NCBI RefSeq assembly: GCF_027579695.1
Contig: NC_083587.1
Coordinates: 45,129,732 to 45,193,731, forward strand
Direction: 5' to 3'
From: Neoarius graeffei
Taxonomy: Eukaryota; Chordata; Actinopteri; Siluriformes; Ariidae
DNA: 64,000 nucleotides
Shown: one piece after another, positions 44,041-54,614 of the stretch
Layout of the letters: every line of letters starts with the position of its first letter
Numbering within the stretch: the stretch's first letter is position 1
Position numbers and translations under genes: made by a program
Notes under the pieces: generated by a model
The model's database searches: none
Seen by the model: only the letters and a program-made list of their open reading frames with translations
What the model was told of the DNA's origin: nothing

Positions 44041-44741
44041 TTAAAGGAACAGTCCACCGTACTTCCATAATGAAATATATGTTCTTTTCTAAATTGAGAC
44101 GAGCTGATCCGTACCTCTCCGAGCTTTGCGCGACCTCCCAGTCAGTCAGACGCGCTGTCACTCCTGTTAGCAATGTAGCTAGGCTCAGCATGGCCAACGG
44201 TATTTTTTGGGGCTGTAGTTAGATGCGACCAAACTCTTCCACGTTTTTCCTGTTTACATAGGTTTATATGACCAGTGACATGAAACAAAGTTCAGTTACA
44301 CAAATTGAAACGTAGCGATTTTCTATGCTATGGAAAGTCCACACTACAATGACAAGCGTACTAATACCTTCTGCGCGCTTCGGCAGCGCATTGATACAGA
44401 GCTCAGGAGTGACGGTATCAATGCGCAGAAGGTGTTAGTACGCCTGTCATTATAGTGCGGACTTTCCATAGCATAGAAAATCGCTACGTTTCAATTTGTG
44501 TAACTGAACTTGTTTCATATCACTGGTCATATAAACCTATGTAAACAGGAAAAACGCGGAAGAGTTTGGTCGCATCTAACTACAGCCCCAAAAAATACCG
44601 TTGGCCATACTGAGCCTAGCTACATTGCTAACAGGAGTAACAGCGCGTCTGACTGACTGGGAGGTCGCGCAAAGCTCGGAGAGGTCTCAATTCAGAAAAG
44701 AGCATATTTCATTATGGAAGTACGGTGGACTGTTCCTTTAA
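44041..44741. mobile_element. Fold-back (palindromic) element bounded by TTAA
   Basis: TTAAAGGAACAGTCCACCGT at the left is matched by ACGGTGGACTGTTCCTTTAA at the right, and the two arms (about 44045-44390 and 44413-44737) are near-perfect reverse complements. The short centre is around GAGCTCAGGAGTGAC. TTAA at both edges suggests a piggyBac- or Kolobok-type target. No gene inside. Confidence 0.88.
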
Positions 44742-44744
44742 TAT

Positions 44745-45555
44745 AGAAAAATCTCATTTAATCCTGTCTGTACACAATGCAGGCTAAGTTTCACTTAATC
44801 CTTAAATAAATAAATAAATAAAAACAAAAACTTTCAGTACATATAAAAAGTGTTTCAACAATTTGTGAGCTCGCATGTTAACTGGCTGCACCGGACCTTT
44901 ATTCGTTAATTTTTGTGTATGCATGTACAACAAACAACAACAAGAATATTTTTTTTATTATTATTCTTAATTTCTAAAGAACTTCACAAAGATAGAAATC
45001 GGCCTTAACACAGAAGCTGCAGGCCAGTTAACATTTATCCCCAGGTCACATTTGGCCCTGGGGCCGCACTTTGGACACCCCTGTTGTAGATTCTTGTATG
45101 TAGAGTCTCCTTATGACTGCAATCAAAACAAATGAATCCAAACGTGCAAATAATTGAAGACAGATTTATTTAGACAGCTTTGATTCAGACTGCATAGCCT
45201 ACTGCTCTCATGACTGCCCTGTGAAACATAACACTATAAATACAGTCAAATGCAGACTATAAATACAATCAGTCCGAATGACTTTAAACACAAACTCTCC
45301 CTCTCTTATTCGACTGTAGCGTAGGGATCTCGGTTATGGCTGCAGCACAAGGACAGGGAGAACATTTCATTTATAGAGGTTTACATTTCTGGATTACTGC
45401 ATAAATCAGTTTACTTACTTTAATCAACTTTATGACATAAATCCCGTTATCCGTCACTCATCAGTTTGGCTTTATATTACAGAATGCAAATGACATTTTT
45501 ATTATAGACAAAGCATAAATTAAGTGTTAGGAAACCCTGACGCCCTCTTAGGTAC
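44745..45555. other. Intergenic DNA with a possible hAT remnant at about 44990-45090
   Basis: The minus strand from about 45088 reads CAGGGGTGTCCAAAGTGCGG followed by CCCCAGGGCCAAATG, resembling the end of a common vertebrate hAT element. Its partner end is not visible. The rest shows nothing I recognise. Confidence 0.4.
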
Positions 45556-45562
45556 GTATGTA

Positions 45563-45949
45563 CAGGATGTTTCAAAAAAAAAAAATTGATATTTGAGATG
45601 TAAATATCCCAGAAACTACATAGTCGAGGCAAATGAAACTGAACAGGCTTAATGTTGAGCAATATAAGATTTATTCCTCAAAATTGTAATGAGAAATTCA
45701 AAAAGGTATGTGGATTCCATGAACGATTTCACAAATTTTCGACTTGTTCGAGCGTACTCTAACACACAAAACGCCTTTTCTTTTCCAGTGAATGGCATTT
45801 CTATACCTAAAAATATAAAAACCCAACAAAAAATATTAAACATAAAATTTTGACCCGTTTCCACACATGCTGTTAAAATCTGAGGTCAACTGAATGAGAA
45901 TCGGAAACGTTATTAGATTGGGAAATATCAAATTTTTTGAAACACCCTG
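45563..45949. mobile_element. Small mariner-type MITE
   Basis: Ends CAGGATGTTTCAAAAAAA / TTTTTTGAAACACCCTG with TA at each side. 387 bp, AT-rich, no coding sequence. Confidence 0.78.
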
Positions 45950-45954
45950 TATTA

Positions 45955-46660
45955 ATCTGAAGAGAAATTTTTGTTCAGAAGGAGCAAAAAATTTTAAACG
46001 GCACATTAAAGTCAGTTACCAGGAAAAAAAAAAAGTTACAGACTTTCTAAATGGCAAATATCTAAAAAAGTTAAAGACCAAGAATAAACATGTGTTTATA
46101 ACCCCAACGCACTGAAACAAATTAGTAAGATATTTAAAGATAAACTGAAGGGGAAGTCATTGATTCTGGAGAAAGGCGGGCTCTTGATTTCAAATATCAA
46201 CAAACAAACGCACACTTCCCTTCAGTAAGCTCCGCCCCCCAAAGCACATTGACAAGTTTTGTTCTCAAGCTTGTATATAACTCAAGCCATAACCTTCGAT
46301 CACATTAAAACTGTACGTGACTCTCCCCAGTCCCGATTTACCCGCTCCCCCTTCTTTCACAGAGTGCTCTTTCCATTTCCACTCCACACGCGTTTATGCT
46401 CGTATGTGCATAACATGTTTACTCTGGGGTTGTAACCATACATAAAATCCAAATATGATATAATACAGTGGCGTCTTGATATATTTTTGATACAGTCAAC
46501 AGTTGCTTTATGCATTTTGTTTGCGCTTTCAGGAGTGAGAGAGCTGAGAAGCACAGTGTGTGTGCACTCGCATGTTGTGTGTAATTCAAACCTCTGAAAA
46601 AGCGAAAGTGTGCAGAAATAAAAGTGCACCTTTGAGTTGTCCCAAGCCTGCCTCCCTTCT
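45955..46660. other. 3' flank of the TRIM gene, no recognised feature
   Basis: AT-rich DNA with no transposon end or coding frame recognised. A transcript 3' end for the TRIM gene could lie here or within the LINE. Confidence 0.4.
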
Positions 46661-46703
46661 CTCCTCCCAAGAGAGACTCTTGATCTCTATCATTGTTGGC
46701 ATA

Positions 46704-47791
46704 CTTACTTACTTACAGTCCCGGCCATCATATGACGATGGAGGACCCTTGGACGCCCTCAGTCGTTGACGCTCGTGTCTTTCGGCTGCCTTTGTTTGGA
46801 GGTGGGCCTCGCAGAGCTCCTTTCCCAATGAAAGAGCGGCCCGCCAGGTGCTGCGGTTCAGCGCAATGTGATACCAGTCAGCATTTATGCCGAAGAACCG
46901 CAGGTCCTCCTTGGCCCAGTCTTTCCAACGCTTACGCGGATGACCCTTATCGCGCTTGCCCTGCTTAAGTTCACCGAACAGCAGTTGCTTTGGTGTTCTA
47001 GAATCATCTATTCGTGCCACATGGCCGAGCCAGCGTAGTCTGTTGTTTCGAAGCATGGTCTCGATGGTAGTAGAATCGACACGGTGGAGGACCTCAGCAT
47101 TGGTCTTACCATTTGAGTTCATGATCTGTCGAAGCGATCTCTGGTGGAAAACTTCCAGACAACGGATGTGCTGGACTAAGGTCGGCCACATTTCGGAACC
47201 ATACAGGAGAGGTGGTAGGACTGTCGCCTTGTAAACGGTCAACTTGGTTGACAAACTAAGGCCTCTCCTGTTCCAACAGCTAGTACGCAAAGCACTGAAG
47301 GCTGCTGCAGCACGAGAGACTCAAAGCTGGATCTCAGGGTCGAGAGTTGTTTCATCTGACATGTTGCCACCAAGGTATGTAGACGTGCGTGCACGCTTTA
47401 GTGGATGGTCGTCGATCGTGATAGAAGGGGAGTGAGCGCACTATACGTGCATTACCGCCGTCTTGGATTTGCTGATGGTCAGCCCTCAGGTGTCGCAGGC
47501 AGACTTCAATGCGCCGACACCTTCATGTAGGGATTCAGGAGACGTAGTTACCAGGGCGGCGTCATCGGCATAGAGGAAGTCGTCAAGCTTGGTGGTTGGC
47601 GTCGATTTTGCCCTTAACCTTTGGAGGCTGAAAGGTCTTCCATCCAACTTGTGTTTTATTTCCGCTCCAAACTCCGGCATAGACTCGTCGACATTGCGGA
47701 GGACGAAGCTGAAGAAGAGGATAAATAGTCTTGGGGCTAGGACGCATCCTTGTCGCAGGCCGTTGATTACTTTAAAGCCAAAGTGGTGATC
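46704..47791 (-). mobile_element. 5'-truncated LINE (RTE-like) with 39-bp target duplication
   Basis: The 3' end on the minus strand finishes in (AAGT)n units. TCCCAAGAGAGACTCTTGAT and what follows occurs at 46665-46703 and 47792-47830, 39 bp with 3 mismatches. It sits about 110 bp past the TRIM stop codon, same strand as the gene, so it probably forms part of the 3' UTR. Confidence 0.85.
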
Positions 47792-47797
47792 TCCCAA
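46709..47797 (-). pseudogene. LINE reverse-transcriptase C-terminal relic
   Basis: Blocks FKVINGLRQGCVLAPRLFIL and DDFLYADDAALVTTSPESLH (RT with YADD) lie at 47486-47797. The thumb/C-terminal segment TVLPPLLYGSEMW, NNRLRWLGHVARIDDSRTPK and GHPRKRWKDWAKEDL lies at 46709-47290. The two are in different frames and the endonuclease is absent. Confidence 0.85.
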
Positions 47798-47942
47798 GAG
47801 AGACTCTTGATCTCTGTGATTGCTGGCATAGATGCAATGGTATTCATTTCATTCGGCACGCTGTTGAATGTGTTGCTTGATCGTATCAAGAGCCTTGTAT
47901 TGAACAATACTGTACTGTTACACCCTTATTCATACATCATTG

Positions 47943-48475
47943 CTACTTATGGATGGTGAATTTGGCAGGCTGGATAGCCATCGGAGTTTTGTGGAGCCCA
48001 GGGCCAAAGAGAGGGAAGAGTTTCTCATGGAATTGGTCGTTGTAGGTGATGAGGTGTGTGCCACTGTCTGCATCCCAGAAGGACACCTCTCCTTTTTCCA
48101 TATTGAGCTTCACCCTGATTGTCTCTGGCCTCTTCTCCACAGTTAGCTGGGTACGAGGAGAAGTCAGACCGCTGTACACACCTTTACTTAAGCCAATGCT
48201 CCACACGCCTGCTGATGTAGTCACTGTGAACTTCCTCTTGCGGGCTACAGACTCCCTACACACTCCAATGACCCACTTTGGGTTATCACCTACATAGACC
48301 TCCCAGCGGTGGCGACCTGACGCAAAACCTTCTGAGCCCATGACAAAGACGCAGGGGTCAAAGCGTTCAGGGTTGTCTGGTACCGATTGCCTCTCTGTGT
48401 TCTCTTTCACACTTGCATAGTCGGGGGATATGCAGAGCCATGGTGAAATGGTGTTTGGATCCATTAACACTGGAA
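47943..48475 (-). CDS. TRIM exon 6: PRY-SPRY (B30.2) domain and stop
   Basis: Reads FPVLMDPNTISPWLCISPDY, then the PRY motif DNPERFDPCVFVMG and the SPRY motifs GRHRWEVYVGDNPKWVIGVC, GVWSIGL, IRVKLNMEKGEVSFWDADSG and LFPLFGPG, ending FTIHK and stop. The B30.2 signature motifs (LDP-like, WEVE-like, LDYE-like) are all represented. Confidence 0.95.
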
Positions 48476-51400
48476 CTGCAGGGAAGACAGATTGACACTG
48501 AATTTGTCTACAACTACATATTAAACATCTTGTTCTAAGATCAGTGTGTACATTTATTCAGACTAGCTTTTAGGAAAAGGTAGGTAAATAGAACAAAAAA
48601 AAAGGAAAAAGAAGAAAATGTACAACCCCAAATCAGAAAAAGTTTGAGTTTTTGGATTGAATTTTTAGCTGATATGCCTACTATGAGATGGCAAGCACAA
48701 CAGCATTATCAATGCTATTATATTATAGTAAATATTATAACTATTAATTATATCAATGATAAAGGCTCATACACAAGTTGTTTTCCTTCAAGTGCATGCT
48801 TTCTGACGTAAAAATGAACACTTACAAAGTTTGACCCGTGACCGCATGCTCTCCCAAACTTTGTAATCCAGTGCTCCGACATGCCAGGCCATATTGAGGA
48901 GAGCTCCAGGAGGAAACTTGGGGGATTCTTTATCTATCCACTGGGCCCTGGGAGACATTAGGCAGTATAAATAAGAATCACTATGCTGCATGTTCAATTT
49001 AGCGTCTGAAGCTGGATGGATAACCACAACTCTTACCTTTGTTTAAGAATCGGGTATTTCTGAAAGTAAAGGAAAAAAAAACTGTTATTGAGTAATAAAG
49101 ACATGTAATTCCTCATACTTTAAAAATTCATTTCAGGTGGCATGCACTGTTCTTAACCAACACTAATTTCAATTTAAAGAGACAAATTTCATACTTGTAG
49201 GACAACCAGATCATCTGCACTCATCTCCTTGCTCACTGACTGAAGCAGCTCACTGAGAGAGGCGATATCACAGCTGATGCTGTCAATCTTCTCCTTCAGC
49301 ATCTGTTTCTTCTGCTCCTCTTCTTTCTTTAGGGCTACAATTCGGGAAGCTTCTTCTTCTTTTAGAATCTGATGGAGCCTCTCAAATTCCTGTCTGATTT
49401 GCTTCTCTGCCTCCACTGACTGGCTCTGTAAAGTGACAAATTTTATATTCTCAAAAGTCTCCTCATACACTACAAACAGCATTAGGATCGTGTGTGTATA
49501 AAAGCAAAAAGAGCAAAAAGTTGGCAGTGGAAAAAATCAATTACCTGAATATAATTGACTGCCTCAGTACATCGTTTCTTCAACTTCTTAAAAGACTCCA
49601 ATTTTTCACCAAGAATCTTGACTTTGAGGTTGAGCATGTCCTAGGGAGGGAGAGAGAGATAGATAGATACCCACAACATTACGTTACAGGTCTTGTTATA
49701 CCATACTGCAGGGTTGTGGATGAAAAGTCAGAAACCCAACTGGGCAGTCTCTTACTTTTATTCCATCCCTTGAGAGATGGGTGACAAATTAATGGGGGGG
49801 CGGGGGGGAATCACCTTAAAGTATCAATAGCCTATTAGGATCGGATTAGTTTTAAATGGGGAGGTTAGTTATTACTGAAGTATTATATATATACTGTAGC
49901 TCCTGGCCAAGATGCCCATAAAATCGTAAATGTGACCGGTGGCACAATCATCTTCACAACTTTTATGCACCCCCACTTGGGGAACACTGTATGCAACTTT
50001 GATCGAAATCCTATCAATCCTCTCGGAGGAGTAGCGATTTTTGTAAATTGTGCACGGACGACGACCGGACGACACGTATCCCATAAGCTCATCTGGCCTG
50101 GCCTGCGACCAGATGAGCTAATAAAAAGGTGAAAGAAAGGAGCTTGCATTAAAGATGGGGAGGGGTTCACCACTCTGTGAAAGACAGAAGCAAACAGTGC
50201 AACAATTTAAGAATAACGTTCCTCAATATAAGATTTCAAAGATCACATTATCTACGGTATATAACATAATTAAAAGATTCAAAGAATCTCAAGAAATCGC
50301 TGTACGCGATGCTGAAAACAACAAGAGGAGAGGGACCATCCGGCTTATCAGTGCACAGTTCAAAAGCCAGCATCTGTGATGGTATGAGGGTGCATTAGTG
50401 CACATGACATGAGTGGCTTGTACATCTGGGAAGGCGTTATTAATATTAAATGGTTTTGGAGCAACATCCCACCATTCAGATGGTATCATTTCCAGGGAGC
50501 ACCAAACTGCATGGCTCTGTAGTGAAAGAGACCAGGTGCTAAACTGGCCTGCCTGCAGTCTAGACCCCTCCCCTATTGAAAACATTTGGTGCATTATAAT
50601 AACACACAAAGAGACCTGTTGAGAAGCTGAAATCCTATAATCAGGCAAGAATGGACAACATTTCACTTTTGTTAAAAGTAGAACCGATGCAACATAGTGG
50701 TAAACGTCATGCCTCGTACAAACTTTTTTCCCCTCCCTGGCATCAAATTCAAAATGAGTGTAAAATTTTCAAACAGTAACATTTCTCAGTTTCAACATAC
50801 GTTGTCATTGTACTATTTTTGATGAGATATAGGGTTTTCATGATTTGCAAATTATCGCATTCTATTTTTAATTTACAGTTCACACAGTGTCCCAACTTTT
50901 TTGGAAACGGGGTTATAGTCTTCTACTTCTTCTGGCTGCTCCCGATTAGGGGTCGCCACAGCGGATCTTTCGTCTCCATTGCTCCCTGTCTTCCGCATTC
51001 TTCTCAACCACTTTCATGTCCTCTCTCACCACATCTTTGGCCTTCCTCGTTTTCATGTGCCTGGCAGCTCCATCCTCAACGCTCTCCTTCCAACATGCTC
51101 TGCATCTCTTCTCAGGATGTGCCCATACCATCTCTCTTAAGCTACGTTCACACTGCAAGGCTTAATGCTCAATTCCGATTTTTTTGTGAAATCCGATTTT
51201 TTTGTGAGGTCGTTCACATTAACAAATATATGCGACTTGTATGTGATCCTCAGTATGAACGAAAAGCGACCTAAAAGTGTTCCGCATGCGCACTGCAGGA
51301 TACGACGACGTCACACGCAGTGAACATGGCCAGTGTTTACGGAAGTAAAACCGCCCGGTTGCAGTATGACCCATCCAATCTAGCTTGAATAGCTGTATCC

Positions 51401-54236
51401 CCCCCAAATGGAAATCAGCTCCCTAACCTCTGCGTCCTTCCATTGAGAAGATTCAGAACCTTCACAGCCCGAAGCGTCCCTCGCATTGATGTCATGCGCA
51501 GGGGCGCAGATACGTTTTTTTGAACTGGGGGGGACAAAGCTGCCAGCAAACCAACCCCAACCCCGATATGCCTGTCAAACTTGTTGTGGGTTACCATAGC
51601 AACCAAGCTCGAGCTCGCAACCTGTGCAGTCTGCGCAGCTCAACCAACCGAATATCAGTCTTTGTTTTGTTTTATGTGAGTTGTTGCAATGTATGTATGT
51701 ACTGCTGTGCACCTCAATAAACCGAATGGTAATTAGTCTTTTGATTTTTCCGTGAGGTTTCCCTTATGCAAAGTGGGGGGGACCGAACGAAGTGAATTTA
51801 AATCTGGGTGGGACGAATCCCACCCGTCCCACCCTCTATCTGCGCCCGTGATTATGCGCCATGTTGTTGTAACTTTTTTTGAGAGACCCGCCGCCTACTT
51901 CAGCGCAGAATAGTGACGTTTGTGGCTTGTTGATGACGTGTAAGTCGGATGAATGCGACCTGGCGGTTCAGACTGAAGTCGCATATGAAAAGAGCGGATA
52001 GGAATCGGAATTAGCACCACATATCCAAACGGCCTGGGTCGGATTTGAAAAAATCGGATCTGTGTCGTTCATATTGTCAATAAAAGATTGGATACAGGTC
52101 ACATATGGGCGAAAAGATCGGATTTGAGTCACTTCAGCCTGCAGTGTGAACGTAGCCTTAGCTCTGTCCCTCTGATTGTGCTCGTTCCTTATCCTGTCCA
52201 ACCTCCCATCGCAAACCTTAACATCCTCAACTCCGCCACCTCCAACTTTGCCTCCTGTCTCTTGGTTAAGGGTACGGTCTCCAATCCATACATCACAGCT
52301 GGTCTTATACATCTTACCTTTGACTTTTGGGGGTTATAGTCTAGTAAGTCGTGGGTGGTAAAAGAGAGCAACTGGACTCGCTTGAAGATTCTTGAAGACG
52401 TTTCACCTCTCATCCGAAAGGCTTCTTCAGTTCTGTCTGACTGGTAGGGAGCATCAGGTATTTATCCTCTCATGGATGAAAAGCTCCATCCTCAACGTTC
52501 TCCTTCCAACATGCTCTGCATCTCTTCTCAGGATGTGCCCATACCATCTCTCTTAGCTCTGTCCCTCTGATTGTGCTCGTTCCTTATCCTGTCCAACCTC
52601 CCAATGCAAACCTTAACATCCTCAACTCCGCCACCTCCAACTTTGCCTCCTGTCTCTTGGTTAAGGGTACGGTCTCCAATCCGTACATCACAGCTGGTCT
52701 TACACATCTTACCTTTGACTTTTGGGGGTTATAGTCTAGTAAGTCGTGGGTGGTAAAAGAGAGCAACTGGACTTGCTTGAAGATTCTTGAAGACGTTTCA
52801 CCTCTCATCCGAAAGGCTTCTTCAGTTCTGTCTGACTGGTAGGGAGCATCAGGTATTTATCCTCTCATGGATGAAAAGCTCATCTAAGGGCCAATTTATG
52901 CTGACAACCCAGTCCTCGCAGACGGCATCGCAGATGGCGTCTGCGTAGCCCCCCCGCTTCGCAGACGCTCTGCAGGCACCTCCCAAAATTTGTGACCACT
53001 GCAGACAGCCTCGCAGACAGCATCGCAGACAAGAGGGCTCCGATTGGTCCACTCTACATCCGCTGTACACGCACTTCCGCTTCCCTACTTCCCCGGTTTG
53101 GTTTGTTTTCACTACCGCCATTTTTAAAAACACGAGCGAAGATGGAGCAGCACGAAGAGCGGTTGATCGAGGAAGTGAGGAAGTACGTACATCTATACGA
53201 CTCCAGTTCTAGTCATTATAAGGACAGCGCATTATAAGGACAGCGGTGTTGAATGACCTGTTGCTCAGTAACCGGACGATAAACACTCCACTAACCACAC
53301 CCACCAACTACTCCTAGCGATTTCGCGACTTCGCGCCCCCTTGCGTTGTGGCGGTGAATAACATCACGCACGCCTATACACACCTATACTCCCCGCTCAA
53401 CGATAAATTACAACTGTCTGCGAAAAGCTATCTGCGAAAGCCTTGTCGCAAGAGCATGCAGAGGCCTTAAGGTGTCATTGAGTCATCCTGTTGGTGTGGG
53501 TCACCGGGGGGCTGGTTGTGAACGGCCTTGAGAGTCGTTACCTGATGTTCCCTACCAGTCAGACAGAACTGAAGAAGCCTTTCGGATGAGAGGTGAAACG
53601 TCTTCAAGAATCTTCAAGCAAGTCCAGTTGCTCTCTTTTACCACCCACAGTTTACCATGACCTGGATGACTGAGAATCTTGACAGACAAGTCTAGCAAGT
53701 CTTTATTATGACAAGATCATCTCATAATTATGAGTCATAATTACAAGATACATACTATATGACATTTTTTTCAGTAGGTTAGTGTAAATAAGAGGCAGTT
53801 GGCCAACCTGGCAGTACTGAACTCCATGGTCTATAGGTCTGACGTCATGGCCAGAATGCAGCAGAACGCACTCCACACACATGAGCTCTTCATCATTCAC
53901 ACAGTACATGTGCAGATCGCGTTGGTGTAAGCCGCAGATCACTTGTGGAGCTCCAGTAGTTCGCCATTCTTTCTCTTTCTGAAAAGACTCGGTTGTGTCC
54001 TTCAGGGCCCGGTTCGGGATCGGCGTCTCTCCGTCGCAGTTCTTCCGACACACAGCGCACGTCTTCGCGTGTTTGTGCTTCCAGCTTGCCTCCAGACATT
54101 CTCTGCAAAAGCTGTGACCGCATGACAGCAGCAAGGGGTCTCGAAAAAGCTCCCTACACACCGGACAGCTCAGATCAGACTCGAGGAGAGACGGTCTATC
54201 GGTAATATCCTCGTCCATCGCGAAGGCCCCGCTCAT
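47943..54236 (-). CDS. trim35-like: TRIM family E3 ubiquitin ligase (RING, B-box 2, coiled coil, PRY-SPRY), TRIM35-like
   Basis: Six exons join in one frame into 477 codons with a natural stop, a normal size for this family. RING: residues about 19-60 (CPVCRELF, CGHSFCRECLEA, CAVCRKNC), which recruits E2 enzymes. B-box 2: CGLHQRDLHMYC...CVLLHSGHDVRPI. Coiled coil across exons 2-3, which dimerises the protein. PRY-SPRY (B30.2) at the C terminus binds the target. The exon sizes 96, 231 and 23 nt are classic for class IV TRIMs. IRQEFERLHQIL, YKVWESM and DPNTISPWL are close to TRIM35 and fish A33-like proteins. The ATG at 54236 is used; upstream in-frame codons have no ATG. Orthology to TRIM35 itself is not proven, because fish have many such paralogues. 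Confidence 0.9.
48826..48947 (-). CDS. TRIM exon 5: linker before PRY
   Basis: 122 nt encoding AQWIDKESPKFPPGALLNMA, WHVGALDYKVWESMRSRVKL. It resembles the P-G-L-I-D---LG-LQYKVW-KM segment of TRIM35-type proteins. Donor GTAAGT. Confidence 0.92.
49037..49059 (-). CDS. TRIM exon 4: 23-nt microexon
   Basis: AAATACCCGATTCTTAAACA plus AAG, encoding KYPILKQ and two bases of the next codon. A 23-nt exon at this place is typical of TRIM genes. Acceptor CTTTCAG, donor GTAAGA. Confidence 0.9.
49195..49425 (-). CDS. TRIM exon 3: coiled coil (231 nt)
   Basis: 77 codons from SQSVEAEKQIRQEFERLHQI to KEMSADDLVVLQ, with a strong Leu/Glu/Lys heptad pattern. Acceptor CTTTACAG, donor GTATGA. Confidence 0.92.
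49545..49640 (-). CDS. TRIM exon 2: start of coiled coil (96 nt)
   Basis: 32 codons, DMLNLKVKILGEKLESFKKL then KKRCTEAVNYIQ, phase 0-0. It has a CTCCCTAG acceptor and a GTAATT donor. Confidence 0.92.
50086..50122. repeat. 11-bp stem hairpin in TRIM intron 1
   Basis: AGCTCATCTGG and CCAGATGAGCT are separated by about 12 bases. The surrounding 49.88-50.12 kb stretch (GACGACGACCGGACGACACG) looks like a dispersed repeat that I cannot name. Confidence 0.6.
50135..50914 (+). mobile_element. Tc1-like relic (family b-like) in TRIM intron 1
   Basis: Right end GTCCCAACTTTTTTGGAAAC then GGGGTTA next to TA. Coding debris at 50155-50640 (MGRGSPLCERQKQTVQQFKN, SKITLSTVYNIIKRFKES, LNWPACSLDPSPIENIW). The left end is not recognisable and much of the middle is deleted. 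Confidence 0.75.
51140..52157. mobile_element. Harbinger-like non-autonomous element, 3-bp TTA duplication
   Basis: Ends AGCTACGTTCACACTGCA / TGCAGTGTGAACGTAGCC are inverted. TTA flanks both sides (51137-51139, 52158-52160), matching the TWA target of PIF/Harbinger. Subterminal TCCGATTTTTTT-like motifs recur in both halves. The empty site can be read in copy 2 of the tandem duplication (TCTCTCTTAGCTCTGTCC near 52550). Confidence 0.82.
51499..51850. mobile_element. hAT-type MITE nested in the Harbinger-like element
   Basis: Ends CAGGGGCGCAGATA / TATCTGCGCCCGTG. Flanks GTCATGCG and ATTATGCG agree at 6 of 8 bases, a plausible aged 8-bp duplication. 352 bp, no gene. Confidence 0.68.
52888..53467 (+). 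mobile_element. Harbinger-like fragment encoding a MADF/Myb-like start
   Basis: Flanked by TAA at 52885-52887 and 53468-53470. Ends GGGCCAATTTATGCTG / GAGCATGCAGAGGCCT are loosely inverted. ATG near 53142 gives MEQHEERLIEEVRKYVHLYD then SSSSHYKD, like the start of the MADF-type DNA-binding partner of Harbinger transposons, and stops soon after. An internal-deletion derivative. Confidence 0.6.
53548..53650 (-). repeat. Inverted copy of the tandemly duplicated repeat
   Basis: ACCAGTCAGACAGAACTGAA through TTGCTCTCTTTTACCACCC is the near-perfect reverse complement of the end part of each 400-bp duplicate (for example 52740-52845). With the copies to the left it forms a large inverted pair around the Harbinger-like fragment. 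Confidence 0.88.
53808..54236 (-). CDS. TRIM exon 1: RING and B-box 2
   Basis: 143 codons, ending in phase 0 at CAG/GTTGGC. It begins MSGAFAMDEDITDRPSLLES. Eight RING ligands are visible in C-x2-C ... C-x-H-x2-C-x2-C ... C-x2-C order, followed by the B-box Cys/His set. A second ATG (54218, MDEDITDRPS) is a possible alternative start. Confidence 0.92.
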
Positions 54237-54610
54237 GACACACAAACTGCTGACTGCGTTTCCTTCTTTCACTTTCTTCTGACTTCTTGTAACAGTCAGC
54301 GGACACGTTTACACTTTTCCCACATACATCACTACTTTCCCAGGCTTACTTTGAACCTCAAAAGCAAAAAAATACACTAGTTTTTGCTTCAGTAACTTTC
54401 TATTTTCGATAAACATTCCATACTTCCTTGTTCGGAGTTACCCAAACTGCCTCCTCTGCCCGAGCATGCGCATACGTGTTTCTTTTCTTTAAAAAATGCT
54501 TTACGACTCTACCCGATGTGTACTGCGCATGTGTGGCATTTCACGACATCACTGCACATTTTTGCGACATTTAGAAATGACGTTTACACGTTGATCTCTA
54601 GACTTAGAGC
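54237..54610 (-). promoter_or_regulatory. Probable 5' UTR / promoter region of the TRIM gene
   Basis: Located directly upstream of the TRIM start codon. No TATA box at a convincing place and no strong CpG clustering beyond the first exon. A TTCTGACTTCTT pyrimidine stretch is present. Assigned by position only. Confidence 0.35.
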
Positions 54611-54614
54611 TCAT

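Larger units (their letters stand above)
50925..52340 (-). mobile_element. RTE-type LINE 3' fragment, split by a Harbinger-like element
   Basis: The minus strand carries AVMYGLETVPLTKRQEAKLE and VAELRMLRFAMGGWTG (52189-52330). After the insertion come ARHMKTRKAKDVVREDMKVV and REQWRRKIRCGDP, ending near AGCAGCCAGAAGAAGTAGAA. This is the C-terminal region of an RTE-family polyprotein, 5'-truncated. Confidence 0.8.
51066..52884. repeat. Roughly 400-bp tandem duplication, first copy later interrupted
   Basis: Copy 1 (51066-51139 plus 52158-52483) and copy 2 (52484-52884) run through the same sequence, from AGCTCCATCCTCAACG to CTCATGGATGAAAAGCT, with few differences. Each joins a LINE piece to an unrelated repeat containing AGACGTTTCACCTCTCATCC. 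Confidence 0.88.

Noticed and set aside
53142-53237. MADF-like 28-residue start as a host gene
   Set aside because: It is bounded by Harbinger-type ends and TAA duplications and stops at once, so it is better read as transposon debris.
54272-54272. Upstream extension of the TRIM protein by 12 residues
   Set aside because: The extended frame begins with GTG, not ATG. The first ATG in frame is 54236.
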